This document shows, piece after piece, positions 49,699-62,940 of a DNA stretch of 64,000 nucleotides. The stretch covers positions 6,167,501 through 6,231,500 of the forward strand of contig NC_068558.1 of assembly GCF_022201045.2 (NCBI RefSeq), read 5' to 3'. Within the stretch, counting starts at the first letter, position 1. Each line of letters opens with the position of its first letter. This DNA is from Citrus sinensis (Eukaryota; Streptophyta; Magnoliopsida; Sapindales; Rutaceae). The notes under the pieces were generated by a model that saw only the letters and a program-made list of their open reading frames with translations, had not been told where the DNA came from and made no database searches. The position numbers and the translations under genes are program-made.

Positions 49699-51755
49699 GC
49701 GTGTGAGTTCCGAGGGAATGAGAGAAATGAAATTGATTTTTGATTTTTGATATTTCAAGTGGTGAATGGCTAGAATTTGGGGGCGTTTCATTGGGATAGG
49801 AACGCCGTCGTTTCAAGTTAGAGAGGAGAGGAGAGGAAAGCGGCGTCGTTTCAGTTTTTATGATTTGAACTTTGAAATGGTCTCTTCTCGTCAATTGTGT
49901 CTTGTCCAATCAATTGTTCTGTCTGGGTGGGATGTGATATCGACGCATAAACCATAAAGCATTGGGAGTTTCACCGGTTGCAGTGGACGTTCACGTAAAT
50001 GATCCACTTGGGACCCACAGTGGATTCTACTTGCAAATTTTAACATTACTGCTAGTGTAGTACTATTAAATGGATCCAATATGTTGGATCAAGTTCAATC
50101 AGTGTTGGGCTCAAAGTTTCGATTGCCAGGACCAGGCCCAAAAATGATTGGACCAAGTGCGCCACAACTAAAATTAGTTGTTGCTTGTGATCTCAGAGAC
50201 TGTTAATGGTGAATGTTAAGCTCAAAACTTTTTATACATAGGGATACGGATCGATTTCCGAAGCCAGCCAGTACAGCAAGTTTATACTTGCAGGGTTACA
50301 GAAGAGAAGAGTGGCTGCGAGTTCATGCTATTGAAAATGCAAACGATTATTGCCGAGGCTACGAGTGTCAATGATTTTGATCTCCGTACGTGTTTGTTTA
50401 TGCCTGTAGTTGAGTACAAATCTTTAGAGTCCAGCTAAAAAGAGTGCATTTTATCAATGAATGAAGACAGTGTGCACGGGACATCTGCAACATGCAAATG
50501 GTACACATAGCTTCACTAATAATAATCTTTTACTCTTTTTAACAATAACAACCTCTACCCCTAGTGTTGCCTCTACCAATTGATCTTACAACAAATTTCT
50601 TACAATTTTTCGCAAATTTAGACTTGGATGGAAACAAGACCATCACAAATCTAGATTGGGATGGAAATAAACTACTTGCACACGAAGAGATAGAAAAAAA
50701 AACTAAGACAAGGAAAAAGGATATTATTTTTCTTGAGAAGATGAAGACGAACAGTGAATGGGGATGGAGGGGTTGGGTTTTGGGGGGTGTTTTGTGGGGA
50801 GGGTTCTTTTTCGGTCTCAAAGTTGATCTTAGTAATGATAAATAATAATTAGGTTCCCAAAAGCCTTTTTATTATTATTATTATTATTATTTTTTGTTTT
50901 GGGGGGGGTGGGGGGTGGGAGACAAAGCTATCGTGGTGTATGATTCTGCCATATGTATGACTATTTACTAAGAAGCTGGAATTACCCTATGCTTTTAATG
51001 GAACATTATTGAAAGGAACAAAGACTAAACAAGCCTTTCCCCACAAATCCAGGAGAGAGGGGGAAAAAGAAAGGGAAAGATTAAATTGAAAGATGATCAT
51101 AAAGCCAAGGCAGTGCATTTTATTAATTAATATAAAGCTGAAAATATTTTTTTTTATAACAACACTTACCGCATATGTTCAAACTTCGACTTGTATTTCA
51201 TAGACATCTGCAATGTCTGAAATACCGTATAATGTTTTTCCTTGTTTTGTGACTTTTTGAAATAAATAAATAAATAAATAATGGTTAAAATCTATATAAA
51301 TTACTTTTTATTTATGGCTTGTTTTGTAAAGTTGTAATATCTTTTTTTTAAAAAAACTGCCGCCCCATTTGAAATTTCAATTGCGTTCTTTAATTACCTC
51401 AAACAATCTTTTTCTTACGGTACATAGAATAGTACCTTCTTTTTCCATCTCAGTCACTCTTAACGAGAATGGAGGGGAGGCTTTTGTCTTTTGACGAAAA
51501 AAGTTTCAAGTGGCTTTATTTCTTTATCTTTGACTTTAATTATGCTTCAATCTTTTCTCTCCACAAACCCCTTTTCTCATTTAAATTACGTGGATCAGAT
51601 ATTGCTAAGTAGCTGGTATCATTTTAGAGTCATTGCAAAAGATAGCTCCCCCTGTTCAAAATGCAAAGGTGGCAGACTACTTTCTTGTGGACCATGATGG
51701 AGGATCTATATTGTCTGAACTTTTTTTTCTAAATTCACATCAGCTAGGTTTGTCT
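49608..51755. other. Intergenic DNA upstream of the calmodulin-like gene
   Basis: The 5' UTR and promoter of the minus-strand EF-hand gene lie on the left, with its (CT)n microsatellite. A G-rich tract (G8 T G6 T G3) sits at 50901-50919, after a (TTA)n run. A 93-codon frame at 50539-50820 (minus) is not like any family I know. No gene is supported. Confidence 0.55.
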
Positions 51756-52059
51756 TAGAGCTGGTAAAACGGGTCATCGGGTCATGTTCGTATCGTGTCA
51801 GTTTCGTGTCATATTAAATTTAGATCGATCTAAATCTGACTCATTTAATAATCGTGCCAAAATATTGAAATCCAAACCCGACACAAAAAAATAATCGGGT
51901 TACCCAATAACCCGTTTAATATTTATATATTGAACAAAAGTTACATCAAATATTTACATAATATCATACATACGTACATACATACATACATACATAATTT
52001 CTCGATATTATAAAATATACATATCTACTAATATATTACACATTTACACTATTGAGGTT

Positions 52060-52104
<45 letters not shown>

Positions 52105-52470
52105 TATATCAATATTATAAAATATACATATCTATCAATTTTTACACATTTACACTATTGAAGCTCTAAATATATTTAAAATTTTATAAATAAAACATTG
52201 TGTTTATATTCACCCTTTAAAAAAAAATCATCTCTAATATTTGAGTTTTAATGATAAGAATATGTAAATTATTTTAAAACAGAAAATATAATCGGGTCAT
52301 TGATCGGGTAAATGGGTCAAGAATTTTCACCCTAACCCGACACGAAAAAAAATCGTGTTGACTCGGACCCGATCCATTTAATAATCATGTTAAATTTAAC
52401 GACCCATACCCATTTATTTATGTCGTGTTCGCATCAAATAATCGGATCGCGTCAAATTTTACAAGCTCTA
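51756..52470. mobile_element. Non-autonomous hAT-like element, 715 bp
   Basis: The termini are TAGAGCTGGTAAAA at the left and TTTTACAAGCTCTA at the right, inverted with one mismatch. The flanks GTTTGTCT (51748-51755) and GTTTGCCC (52471-52478) form an 8-bp target duplication with two differences. Subterminal cgggtc and cccgac words point in opposite directions at the two ends. The middle has AT and ACAT microsatellites (for example 52057-52098). No transposase frame is present. Confidence 0.8.
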
Positions 52471-52478
52471 GTTTGCCC

Positions 52479-53930
52479 ACTAAACTACTTTTGTTTAATG
52501 CTGCGGGACCAGTGGGTGTTGCCTTTGCTCTCAGTTGTTTTAGAGCAATTTACGAACTCCAACTACTTGGACTTTTGGGGAGCAGAAGTACATTTTGCCT
52601 TTAATCTCTCACAGGACCCGAAAGGTCAGCTCTGTATGTTCATATTAAATTTATGTCTACGAGTATTAAGGATAGCACCACCGCTTGATGAATAAGGGTT
52701 AAAGGAACTGAAGCCTCTAAATTTTTTATCCTTCAAAATATGGTAAAAAAGAAAAAGAGCCCTTTGATGGATAACTAAAGAACCCCAACTGAGATTAAAC
52801 TAATCTCACGAGTCATTTCAATGTTTTATGAAGCATCTAATAAAGATTATGATGGTTTTAATTTATAAATTAAGGAATCCTAGGTTAAGGGAATAGTAAC
52901 AGTTTTGTCCTAATCAAGTTGGTTGTATCTGCTCTGGGTCCAACTCGAATAATCATTTGTGAAAAGCTAACACATGGAGGATTTGGCTTGTTGTATGTAA
53001 CAACCAAGAAGAATATGTGAGCAGAGCATCGTTCATATAATGAAATAAAATTTTAGAGCCATTCTTAACTTCTCTGTTCTGTATATTTGTATTGATGTGC
53101 GTACAAATATATTCTTTTCTTTTCTTTTTTTATTGGGATTGTGTAGAAATTATATTCTGAAGACATTGTAAATAAGCTCGGATTTCAGCTATTGAGAAAG
53201 ATAAGTCAAAACCCCATGTGGGGTGCCATGATTTGTGTGCCAATCAGCCAATTTAGGTTTCCTACCTATTGACTTCAAGAACTCGGGGGGAGAAAAGAAT
53301 GTCAGTGACATATATTATTAATCCAGGATATTTAAATCTTCTTCTTGTTAATCTGCTAAACTAAAATAAACGTCAATGTTGGCAATCCAAATGAGTTATT
53401 GTTTTATATAAATTAATGTTTCAAAATTTGAAATATGGAATGTATCTTAGCATTACATTGCATCACCAATCTGTAAGTCACCATTGTAATTAGTTACATG
53501 TTATTTTTCATGATCAATCAAAGCAATAGGTCAAAATCAAGTAGGACCCTAGCATCACTAACGATCATATTGTTCTTTCCCCTGATCTACGGTCAAGATT
53601 GTTTGCAGTGGTTGTAGTGATGTAGTCATCAAAGGCAAGTGTCCCTTATTCTGAAACCTTATCTCCCTGCTAACATTAAACTCCAAATGTGAACGTGCTA
53701 GTCTCCAAAAGTCGTTATTGTGCTGACTTCCAACTTTGAGATACAGTAATATTACGTCTCTCTCACTCAGCTCTCATTGTCTCTCTGGCCACTCTGTCAA
53801 TTCCATAAACACATTCTAAATCTACAGCAATAATTCAATGCTCAGAAACTCGCAGAACAAAGAAGTACAGATATGGCTTCCTCATTATAATACTCTTGAA
53901 ACACAGCTTCACCAGAAAGCTAACAATAAC
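52479..53930. other. Intergenic DNA and promoter of the receptor kinase
   Basis: No gene is supported. The CT-rich stretch near 53755-53790, just before the coding start, is probably 5' UTR or core promoter. Confidence 0.5.
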
Positions 53931-56793
53931 ATGGGTATCTCTCATGTTCTTATACCTCTACTTGTCTTGATCACATCTTCTCTTACAGGCCTTGTTTGCG
54001 GAAACACAGAGCTGAGAGCCCTTTTGGACCTAAAGGCTTCTCTAGACCCAGAAAACAAGCTCCTTCAATCATGGACAGAAAATGGTGACCCGTGCAGCGG
54101 TTCATTTGAGGGAATAGCATGCAACGAGCATCGGAAAGTGGCTAACATTTCGTTACAGGGCAAGGGTTTGACCGGCAAGTTGTCGCCTTCTTTGAGCGGT
54201 CTCAAGTGCCTGTCTGGTCTGTACTTGCACTATAACAGTTTGTCAGGAGAAATTCCGAAAGAGATCAGGAACCTGACTGAGTTGACAGATTTGTATTTAG
54301 ATGTGAATAACTTATCTGGGAATATTCCTCCTGAGATCGGCAGCATGGCTTCTTTACAAGGTCAGTTGTTCATTTTGGGGAAAAAAGTTTCATAGTCCTG
54401 TTGTTCGTTTGCTTTTTCTCTCCTTTCTTAGGAGTTGCCATTCTGCATCAAGGTTAGTTTAAATGTGATTAAAGTTATTTATTTCTCTAGAGCTATGTAA
54501 TTGATTGGTGTAGAGAAAACCGCACGGACTTTGCTACAATTTTTTTTTTCTTGTTTTCTTTAATCTTCTGTTTACGATTTGAGATAATATCTCTGGATCA
54601 CATTAAAAGGGTTTCTATTTGAATTTCATCTTGCAAATTGATAATTTGGTGGTAAAATTCCTCAGTTCACTCCAATGGCCAATGCCAAAAGTACGAGGAC
54701 CTCAGATTGAAGTAGTTTATTTCTTTATTTTCCATCATTTTCTTACTCCTTAGCATATAAATAGTGCAACACCGAGTAACGTGGTTTTTCTGGACATCAT
54801 TGGTTTCAAGGCCTATTGAATTACTGATGGAAGGTTTCTATTTTTTGGACGAATGCGGTATTCATGGCAAAATAATTGTTTTCAAAGAATTTTCAAATAA
54901 GATCTTCGTCATAATATTCCAAATTCAGCTAAAAGTGATATTGCTCTGTTTTGTAGTCCTACAGCTATGTTGTAATCAGCTGACTGGAAATATACCTGCC
55001 CAAATAGGATCCTTGAAGAGCCTAAGTGTTCTTACATTGCAACATAACAGACTAAATGGTGGAATTCCTGACAGCCTAGGCAACTTGGGAAAGTTAAAAA
55101 GGCTTGATTTGAGTTTCAATTCCCTCTTTGGTACAATCCCTGAAAGCTTAGCTAATAATGCAGAATTGCTGTTTCTTGATGTCCAAAACAACACTCTTTC
55201 TGGGATTGTTCCTTCTGGTAAGTCTTTCTGTTACCCTCCTTACTCGTTTTTATCGTTTGTTTGAACTTTGTTCTCCTCTGCAATCAAGACTTATTTCAGC
55301 TTTTTGATGATTGGAAACGAAGCTTTGAAGAGATTGAATGGAGGATTCCAGTTTCAGAACAACCCAGGGTTATGTGGAGATGGAATTGCTTCATTGAGAG
55401 CATGCACTGTTTATGATAATACGCAAATCAACCCAGTTAAACCTTTCGGATCACACTCGAACGATACCACTCCCATTGACATCTCCGAGCCCTCAGGTTT
55501 CAAGGAACATTGCAACCAATCCCAGTGCTCAAACTCATCAAAATTCCCACAAATTGCCGTTCTTGCCGCAGTTACTTCAGTCACTGTCATTCTAGCAGGT
55601 ACTGGAATCTTAATCTTTTTTCGCTACCGGCGGCGCAAGCAAAAGATTGGGAATACATCGGAGTCTTCAGATTGGCAGCTTAGCACTGACCTGACTCTGG
55701 CTAAGGACTTCAACAGAAATGGTGCCTCTCCTCTTGTGAGCCTCGAATATTGTCATGGATGGGATCCATTGGGCGATTATCTCAATGGCACAGGATTCTC
55801 CCGGGAACATCTAAACAGCTTTAGGTTAAACCTGGAAGAGGTTGAGTCAGCAACCCAGTGCTTTTCTGAGGTGAACTTGTTGGGAAAGGGCAACTTCTCG
55901 TCTGTCTACAAAGGAACTCTCAGAGACGGTTCTCTTGTAGCGATTAGAAGCATTAACGTCACCAGTTGTAAATCTGAGGAAGCTGAGTTTGTAAAGGGAC
56001 TGTACCTATTAACCTCATTAAGACACGAAAACATCATCAGGTTACGAGGATTTTGTTGCTCAAGGGGCAGAGGTGAATGTTTTCTCATCTATGACTTTGC
56101 TCCCAAGGGAAAGCTCTCAAAATATCTTGATCAAGAAGAAGGAAGCAGTAATGTACTTGATTGGTCTACAAGGGTTTCCATCATCATTGGGATTGCAAAA
56201 GGTCAGTTTTGCTTTGGTATCACTCATCATTCTCATGATTTTTTTTTTTAACTCTCCTATATCTACTGATATTTGATGCTTCTACAAAACCAGGCATTGG
56301 ATATTTGCATAGCAGCGAAGTGAACAAGCCTGCCATAGTTCACCGGAACTTATCTGTTGAGAAGGTTTTAATTGACCAGCAGTTCAACCCATTGATTGCA
56401 GACTGTGGCCTTCATAAGCTTCTTGCAGATGACATTGTATTTTCAGTTCTCAAAACGAGTGCTGCAATGGGATACTTGGCTCCAGAGTATGTCACCACTG
56501 GCCGTTTCTCTGAGAGGAGTGACGTATTTGCATTTGGAGTGATCATCCTCCAGATTCTCTCCGGTTCTCTGGTGCTCACAAGCTCAATGCGATTGGCAGC
56601 CGAATCTGCAACATTTGAAAATTTCATTGACAGGAATCTCAAGGGAAAGTTCTCCGAGTCCGAGGCTGCTAAGCTGGGGAAAATGGCACTCGTTTGCACC
56701 CACGAAGATCCTGAAAACAGACCTACCATGGAGGCAGTTATCGAGGAACTAACAGTTGCAGCCCCAGTGATGGCAACATTTCTGTTTTCATAA
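53931..56793 (+). CDS. LRR receptor-like protein with a pseudokinase domain, four exons
   Basis: A single-pass plasma-membrane receptor of the small LRR type. Exons are 53931-54360, 54957-55217, 55323-56201 and 56294-56793, giving 689 residues. The start is the ATG that opens a signal peptide (GISHVLIPLLVLITSSLTG); an upstream in-frame start at 53838 would bury it. A cap domain with a DPCSGSFEGIAC motif is followed by about five LRRs, a membrane helix at about 307-330 and a kinase-like domain from about 411. The glycine loop LGKGNFSSVYKG (417-428) is kept. The beta-3 Lys is Arg439 (VAIRSI), the HRD Asp is Asn542 (VHRNLS) and DFG is DCG (560-562). It is therefore likely an inactive kinase that signals by binding. 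From memory it resembles Arabidopsis At5g51560/At2g45340. Ligand and partner are unknown. Confidence 0.93.
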
Positions 56794-57413
56794 TTTTGGA
56801 AATTGCTATTTATGAATCAAGAAGATGGTCCTTTGCCAGACAAGCTTCCCCCAACACCATTTTTAATGGTGCCCGGAATGGTACGAAGGCTTACCCTGAG
56901 AAATGAAACTTGTAAATTAGAGCTCCTGCATAGGAATTCTCGGCGGCGTCACCTTGTGAATTGTGATCTCATGTAATAACTTCGTTTTCTAGACTTCACA
57001 TATTGTTCCCAGAGTCCAGGAGTTTCCACGTCTTTGTACGGTTTATACATCAAACTATTTAACAATGAACTTGCAATAATAACAGAAGCTTTTGCATAGT
57101 TGGGTTTTCAAAATTTATGTACATATTCTAAGTGCTTTTTGGCATTCCCTCGAATAGGCTCGACTGCAACCACAAGCAACGCATCACAGAAAATGGAATT
57201 TCCTTAAAGAAATCCATTAACTTTTGGATTGACAGTTACATGGTGGAATTATTGATTTATGGATAACTATCGATAATAGCACAACTCAATTTTCCTGAGA
57301 TCTATCCTCATTTTATTTGCTCCTGAGGGGGAAAAAAAAATACATATGAGGCAAAAAAGTGCATAATTGATCTGGTTCCAACAGTAGCCCTTACCCTCTA
57401 GATATAAAACTCT
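56794..57413. other. Short intergenic space between convergent genes
   Basis: 620 bp holding the 3' ends of the receptor (plus) and the IBA57-like gene (minus). No other feature is seen. Confidence 0.6.
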
Positions 57414-59585
57414 CTAAGCAGCGACACTATGCTGTTGATTCTCTTGAAGCCACTCAGCAGGCCACCAGTTTGGTCTGATGGCCTCAACTCTAACATCTTC
57501 CTGCCCTTGAATGGTCAATGCACCTGATTCTTTTAAGACTTCCTCCAACCGCAGGACACCAAGGCCACGACAGCCTAGAGCAGTTGTCACCTTTCCAGCC
57601 TTTTTGCCAGATTCAGCGTCAATCACTTCTGAGCCAGGAGCAACTTTCTGCTCCAGTTCTGCAAAGAGAAAGAAATTGCTTGCAAGTTGCAACACATAAA
57701 TATAAAAAAGAATAGTATACTGAAACCAAATGGAAAGAAAATTACCATTTCCTCTATTATCAAGAAACCTCAGTGGAAGCAAACGCTTTCGAATAACCCC
57801 ACGATGGTGTGTGCGAGCTATTAACTCTTGACCGACATAACAACCTTTGTCAAAGCTTATTGCATTTAGACCAGCAAGATTGTATTCTAGTGGCATTGCC
57901 TCCCCTGATTAGGAAACAAGTTCAGATTGAAAGGTCAGACAAAACAAGTTAACTCTCGTAGAAAAAATGGACAATGTCATGATAGAAGTAAAAAAGTGAT
58001 AAACAAGATTACTAAACGCGCCACAAGTTACCAAATCAAAACATGAGCAGGGTGTTCATTGTTTAATTTCCAAGAGAAATTGAAAGAAAATGAATTTAAT
58101 CAGTGTCACAGCTGAAACTTAACAGTAGCTTTATGAAAAGATGGACAATTCAAACTTTAAACAGGACTAAACCTACCGCCCCTTTCTTTTTCCACACACC
58201 AAAACATAAAAGTATGCTATTAAGGAGGAAATACCTTTTGGTATTTCAGTTGAGCCTTCGGCAACTCCCTGCTCTAATCTGCATAAAAGATAATTCATCT
58301 CATCGGTTTCTTTGTCAGCCTCAACGAGAGGTGCTGCACAGACAAACGGGAAAAAAATGAAAAAGGAAAAGGCAACTCAATCAACAAGTAGGGGTAATAG
58401 AGCACTTTCAAGCTTTTGAAATAGGTCGGTGTTGACAACTCACGTATTCCACTAGATTTGAAGATTCCCCTAAATCCAAGACAATCCAATCGAGGATCCT
58501 TAAACCATTGCCATCCAACATCATTACCATGTGAAGCCGACATGCCAGCACGATCAACGCCAGTACCCCAGCCAACTGCGGCAGCCTCTGGTTCTTCCGC
58601 AGTAGAAGAGTTCTCAGATAGCTTTCCGCCAAAACGCTGCCAGCAAGAAAAGTCTTCCGCAACATTCTCAATCTCAACCTTAGATCTCAACCGGTATCTA
58701 CAAAAATGAAATAACATGTTGAAACTCCAGGCAATCATACCAAAAGAGCCTACTGGCTATGTAAGGCAAAAAAAAGTGCTTAATGCATGTGACAGAAAAC
58801 AGGGGAAAATTTTGAAACTGCAAAAATCTCACTTGCCCATAAATGTATTAGAGGCAATAATGGGAAACAAAATGCCCATAAAGCTTTAAAAATAACCATT
58901 TTGTACAAAAGCGCACTTGCAGATTAGTATTTGTCATTAATTCATCAAATCATATTATATGAAATTTCAATCCGCAAAGCATAAGCACGAGTTACACGTT
59001 TCAGAACTACAACAGAATGAGCTAAAATACAAAAGCAAGTTATATACTAATCAGCAGAAATACGTTGCCAAAAGTTGCAAATAAAGCAAATACAGAATTT
59101 TGAAGGAAACATAAAGGAGCTTACTTCTTAAAAGTGTGCAGTAACTCATCCAACACCGACCCATCAACGTCAGCAAACACCTCGACCGACCGATCATGAG
59201 AGCCTGAGCTAGGTCCAGACCCCGTCCGGTCCAGCTTCTCCTCGGGCGGAGGCGGGGCATACAAGAACAAGTCGTACAAAAACTTCCCCTGAGGAGTCAA
59301 CAACGCCGCGTAAACCGGCGAAGCAGACTCGTAAGGCAAATTTGGCGTCGTCAACGTTGACGTTTTTTCTCTCTTACCCGCGGGTTCACCGAACTTGCGC
59401 ACATCGTTGGTTAACAGACCCTGTAGGTATTTTATAGTGTCTGGACCGCTGAACCGGACCACGGACCGGGATTTTAGCTGCGAGGCCAATGGACCGGCAT
59501 TACTTCGATCGTTTTGATTGTGCAGGGCACGAAAGATGGAGGGAATACTCTTCGGGGAGCGCAGAGAAGGTTTGATACGACGCAT
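57414..59585 (-). CDS. IBA57: IBA57-like mitochondrial Fe-S cluster assembly factor, five exons
   Basis: IBA57 proteins are folate-binding, GcvT-fold factors that work with ISCA proteins to assemble [4Fe-4S] clusters in mitochondria. Exons on the minus strand are 59585-59125, 58697-58444, 58333-58235, 57904-57746 and 57658-57414, giving 405 residues with consistent phases and GT-AG introns. The N terminus ([21 protein letters not shown]) is basic and acid-free, a good mitochondrial presequence. The signature KGCYVGQE is at residues 291-298. [24 protein letters not shown] near the start is the GcvT-like strand-helix opening. From memory it matches Arabidopsis At4g12130, annotated as a mitochondrial transferase or IBA57. 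Earlier possible starts lack ATG. Confidence 0.94.
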
Positions 59586-59775
59586 ATTTTTATGTCGTTT
59601 TAGCAATGTTTTTGAGTTGTTTTGATTGTAGAGAGTTTGGAGAGGGGGTTTGAAATTGGAGGAGAAGTGTGGCGAGGGTTGATGACACGTGGATCCTGGA
59701 GGGTCCTGGAGTGTGACACCTGGATTTGATAGATCGCAAAATGTTTTCGCTTTTCGGTTTGTCTGAGATTGTTGT

Positions 59776-59939
59776 GTTTATGCCTAGTGTTTGACGAAAT
59801 GCTTCAAAGAGATTTTATCGTTTAGTCAGTGGTGAAGAACGGTTTAGCTGACCAGCCGTTTATGCCTAGTGTTTGACGAAATGCTTCAAAGAGATTTTAT
59901 CGTTTAGTCAGTGGTGAAGAACGGTTTAGCTGACCAGCC
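59776..59939. repeat. 82-bp perfect tandem duplication upstream of the IBA57-like gene
   Basis: Copies 59776-59857 and 59858-59939 both start gtttatgcctagtgtttgac and appear identical. They sit about 190-355 bp 5' of the minus-strand start codon, so any promoter element within them is doubled. Lack of differences points to a recent event. Confidence 0.93.
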
Positions 59940-62900
59940 GATGCTTTAGCTCTCTAGCCCTTTTCTCGAAGGCTTAATTTATTATTAATAATAACTGGGT
60001 TGGGATTTCACAGACTTCAAGCTTTCTAATTTTGAAGTGTGCTCGAGGATCGTTCCCTGTGAAGAGTCCGTAAAAGGCCCGGCTTTAACATTGACTCGTT
60101 AAAGAACCGCCCCAGAATGTTTGCTGGAACAATCAGCCAAGGCTTGATATCTTTGAAAGGAAAATTAAGGTTGGCAAATGATAATATTTTCAGATTCAGA
60201 CTTGTGAAAGAAAGCCGCAAGGGGCCAAAAACAACGTACGGACGGGACACTCATTTTTATTATTCGTCAAACCGTACTCTTTTTTAATTGAATTTTCCAA
60301 AGGCTAACGACAACGTGGAAAAATTAAATTTGACTTGATCATGCTTCTCGATAATCTTTGGTGAATTCGTGATCGATATAGGTGATCTCAGCATCTCAGC
60401 ATATGCCATTGGGAGAAGACAAGGACGATTAAAATTCCATTGCCCAATTCGACAAATTTAATTGTGGGCATATAAATTCAAGGATTATGATTCTCTTTTT
60501 ATATGATCTTCTTTTGAGTAAATTTTATTAATATAATTAGTGATTAATAAATTAAAATTAAAAAATAATTAAATTATAATCATATACTAATACTAAAACA
60601 CAGGTAACACGAGATCCGTAAAAAATCAAAAGTGTTCTGATTAAATGAGTATTCTAATCCTAAATTCAGATATTGGTGTCAACAGTTTGACAACGATAAC
60701 TTAGTAATGTAAGTTGTTCACAGTAAACCACTTCTAAGTATTCGGAGCATCAATATGAAATTTAAGCTCTCTGCAATGATTATGTTAACCCAAGTTGTTA
60801 ATCTTTGTGCCAAATGCTTACCTAATTTTGGTTATTGGCTGGACACGCCACTGCTTGCATCATAAACCTGAGATAAGCACTAATTAAAGTTAATGCAATT
60901 TGCTGCCCAAGTTTGATGATGAAAGTCACAACTCACAACAAAGACTAATGGCATTGATTTAGAATTGTTTAATATTAATGTATACTAATTAAAATAACTG
61001 CTAAGCAATATGTCAAAATCCATTTTGATGTGATAGCTGATCGTTTTCACCGGCTTGGAGGCGCATCCGCTTAGAGCCTCAAAGAAAACCCCATTTTAGA
61101 CAAAAGGAGGCCCATTTTGAATATCTTTTTTTTTTGAATAAATAAAAGGGAATATCTGATTAATTATGTATAGAGACAGAATTAAGTACTAGATTAACAA
61201 AGTTAATGATAATAATTTCTAAACAAATTGATAGCTGTTCCACATAGAAGCATGACGTATATTGCAACCAAATTTCACAAAATATTTAAAATATAATGTA
61301 ATCCATCCCAAATTTATCAAGTATATTTGAGTTATTAGGTAATTCCCAATTGGATTAATTGAAAATTTCAATTTAATCGTAATGATATTAAATTGAAGTT
61401 TAGAAGATTATTAATAAATTTAAAATCAACTTCTTATTATATTTGATAACTCTTTGATTATGTTGATCAACACCTTCTTCCCTTAGTTCTAAGGTGGAGG
61501 ATTTGAGTCTCTTCAATGACTACGTAAGTGATTTTTGTTGGGCTTCAGTTGAATACTCTACTTCAGGTTTATGTTGGAATTGATTGTACTATATACAATA
61601 CTTAAAAAAAAAAAAACCAGAATCAAAAATATTTTTAAAATATAAAAAAAGCCAATTGGCTATGACAATTGTGGCCGTCATTTCCAGATGTCCACGTCGG
61701 CACAATACTTGGTCCATAGTTGACGTGGGTTAAAGAAACGACCAATGTGGGTGTTTTGATAGAGGTCGATTTCAATCTGTAAGCGACTTCTTTTCGTACT
61801 TTGCTTGCAGCAGAAGATCGATCGCCTTCACACGGATGATAACCCCCATTTTTTTTTTTCCTTTTATTATTTTACCAAAACACGTCCAATTTGTAACTAT
61901 ATTACATTTTAATAATTTCATCATAAGCAAATATGTCAATGGAGAAATGTGTGGATAGCTATTATTCGTGAACGGTCTTCGATTTATATGTTCGATACAG
62001 TGCTGAAGAGGCAGATGGTAAGTTGAGCCTAAATTCAACGTTCTTAAATGCTTGAAGAAAATTGGCAAAAAGATGTTGTAAGAAGCTACACCCACTAGCA
62101 CTACTCTCCCCCACTCAACCAACTAAAGCCTAAAGATTGGAAGGAAAACAAGAAGCATTTTTGGTGACCGCATCCAGTTTACTGGGGATTCAATTTACAT
62201 AACGGACCACATAGGCATTAACGAGGTAATTGTTACATTAATGAATTATGGAGCTGGACTCATGCTGTAAAAAGGCAAGTAATGGGAAGATAAATTAACT
62301 GAAAACAGCTGGTTATTTAAGACCTAGTTCTTGCTCAAACAAGTACCACACGATGGTACATGCGATTCTCCAATTCACATTCACTAATGTGGGAAAAGAA
62401 TCTATACCCTTTCCCTTTTAATGCAAAAATGACTCTTTAAAATCAGCGCTGGCTCGGGTATTTTCTTTTTCTGATACATGATGAATTGGGTAAACAAGTA
62501 ATAAAGCACGTTGAAAACGACCTAAATTTATATATATTTTTACTGTATTTTGTTGTAATTTAACCATTATTGTATTTTTCAGAGTACAGGCTGGGTATTT
62601 GTATTAAATGGAATTTAATACTACAGAATGTATAGCCAACCTCGCAATTTTAAAATGGCTTCCAAATGATAAAAACCAGACGGGTCTCAGAAAAACAAGT
62701 CTGAAAAACAAATCCATAGTAATCCGAATCCGCCCCCCCACGTCGGATTTGAGCTGTGCAATGTCAACGGTCCACCAAAGCACTTTCTAGGACCCTTTCT
62801 GTCTTGAATAAGAAGCCAACACGAACAGCTCTTTCAAAATGCAATCCATTTTTCGCTTTTGGCTTGGCAACTAAGCAAAGCACAACTTCGAAACGAAGCA

Positions 62901-62940
62901 CAAAGGAGAAGAAAATTACCCGCTTAGAAGAAGAAATATC
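59940..62940. other. Intergenic DNA, no supported gene (~3 kb)
   Basis: Short frames such as the 74-codon one at 60026-60250 (minus) and the 116-codon one at 61772-62122 (minus) have no recognisable domain. The last few hundred bases are presumably the promoter and 5' UTR of the DUF1442 gene. No defined transposon ends were seen. Confidence 0.55.

Noticed and set aside
50539-50820. 93-codon minus-strand frame as a small secreted peptide gene
   Set aside because: The hydrophobic part is central and the C-terminal GRGNTRGRGCYC does not fit any peptide family I know; the same region is also open on the plus strand.
53838-53930. Upstream in-frame ATG of the receptor gene
   Set aside because: It would place 31 polar residues before a good signal peptide; the ATG at 53931 is preferred.
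61772-62122. 116-codon minus-strand frame as a gene
   Set aside because: No domain, low-complexity lysine-rich end and no splice or promoter context.
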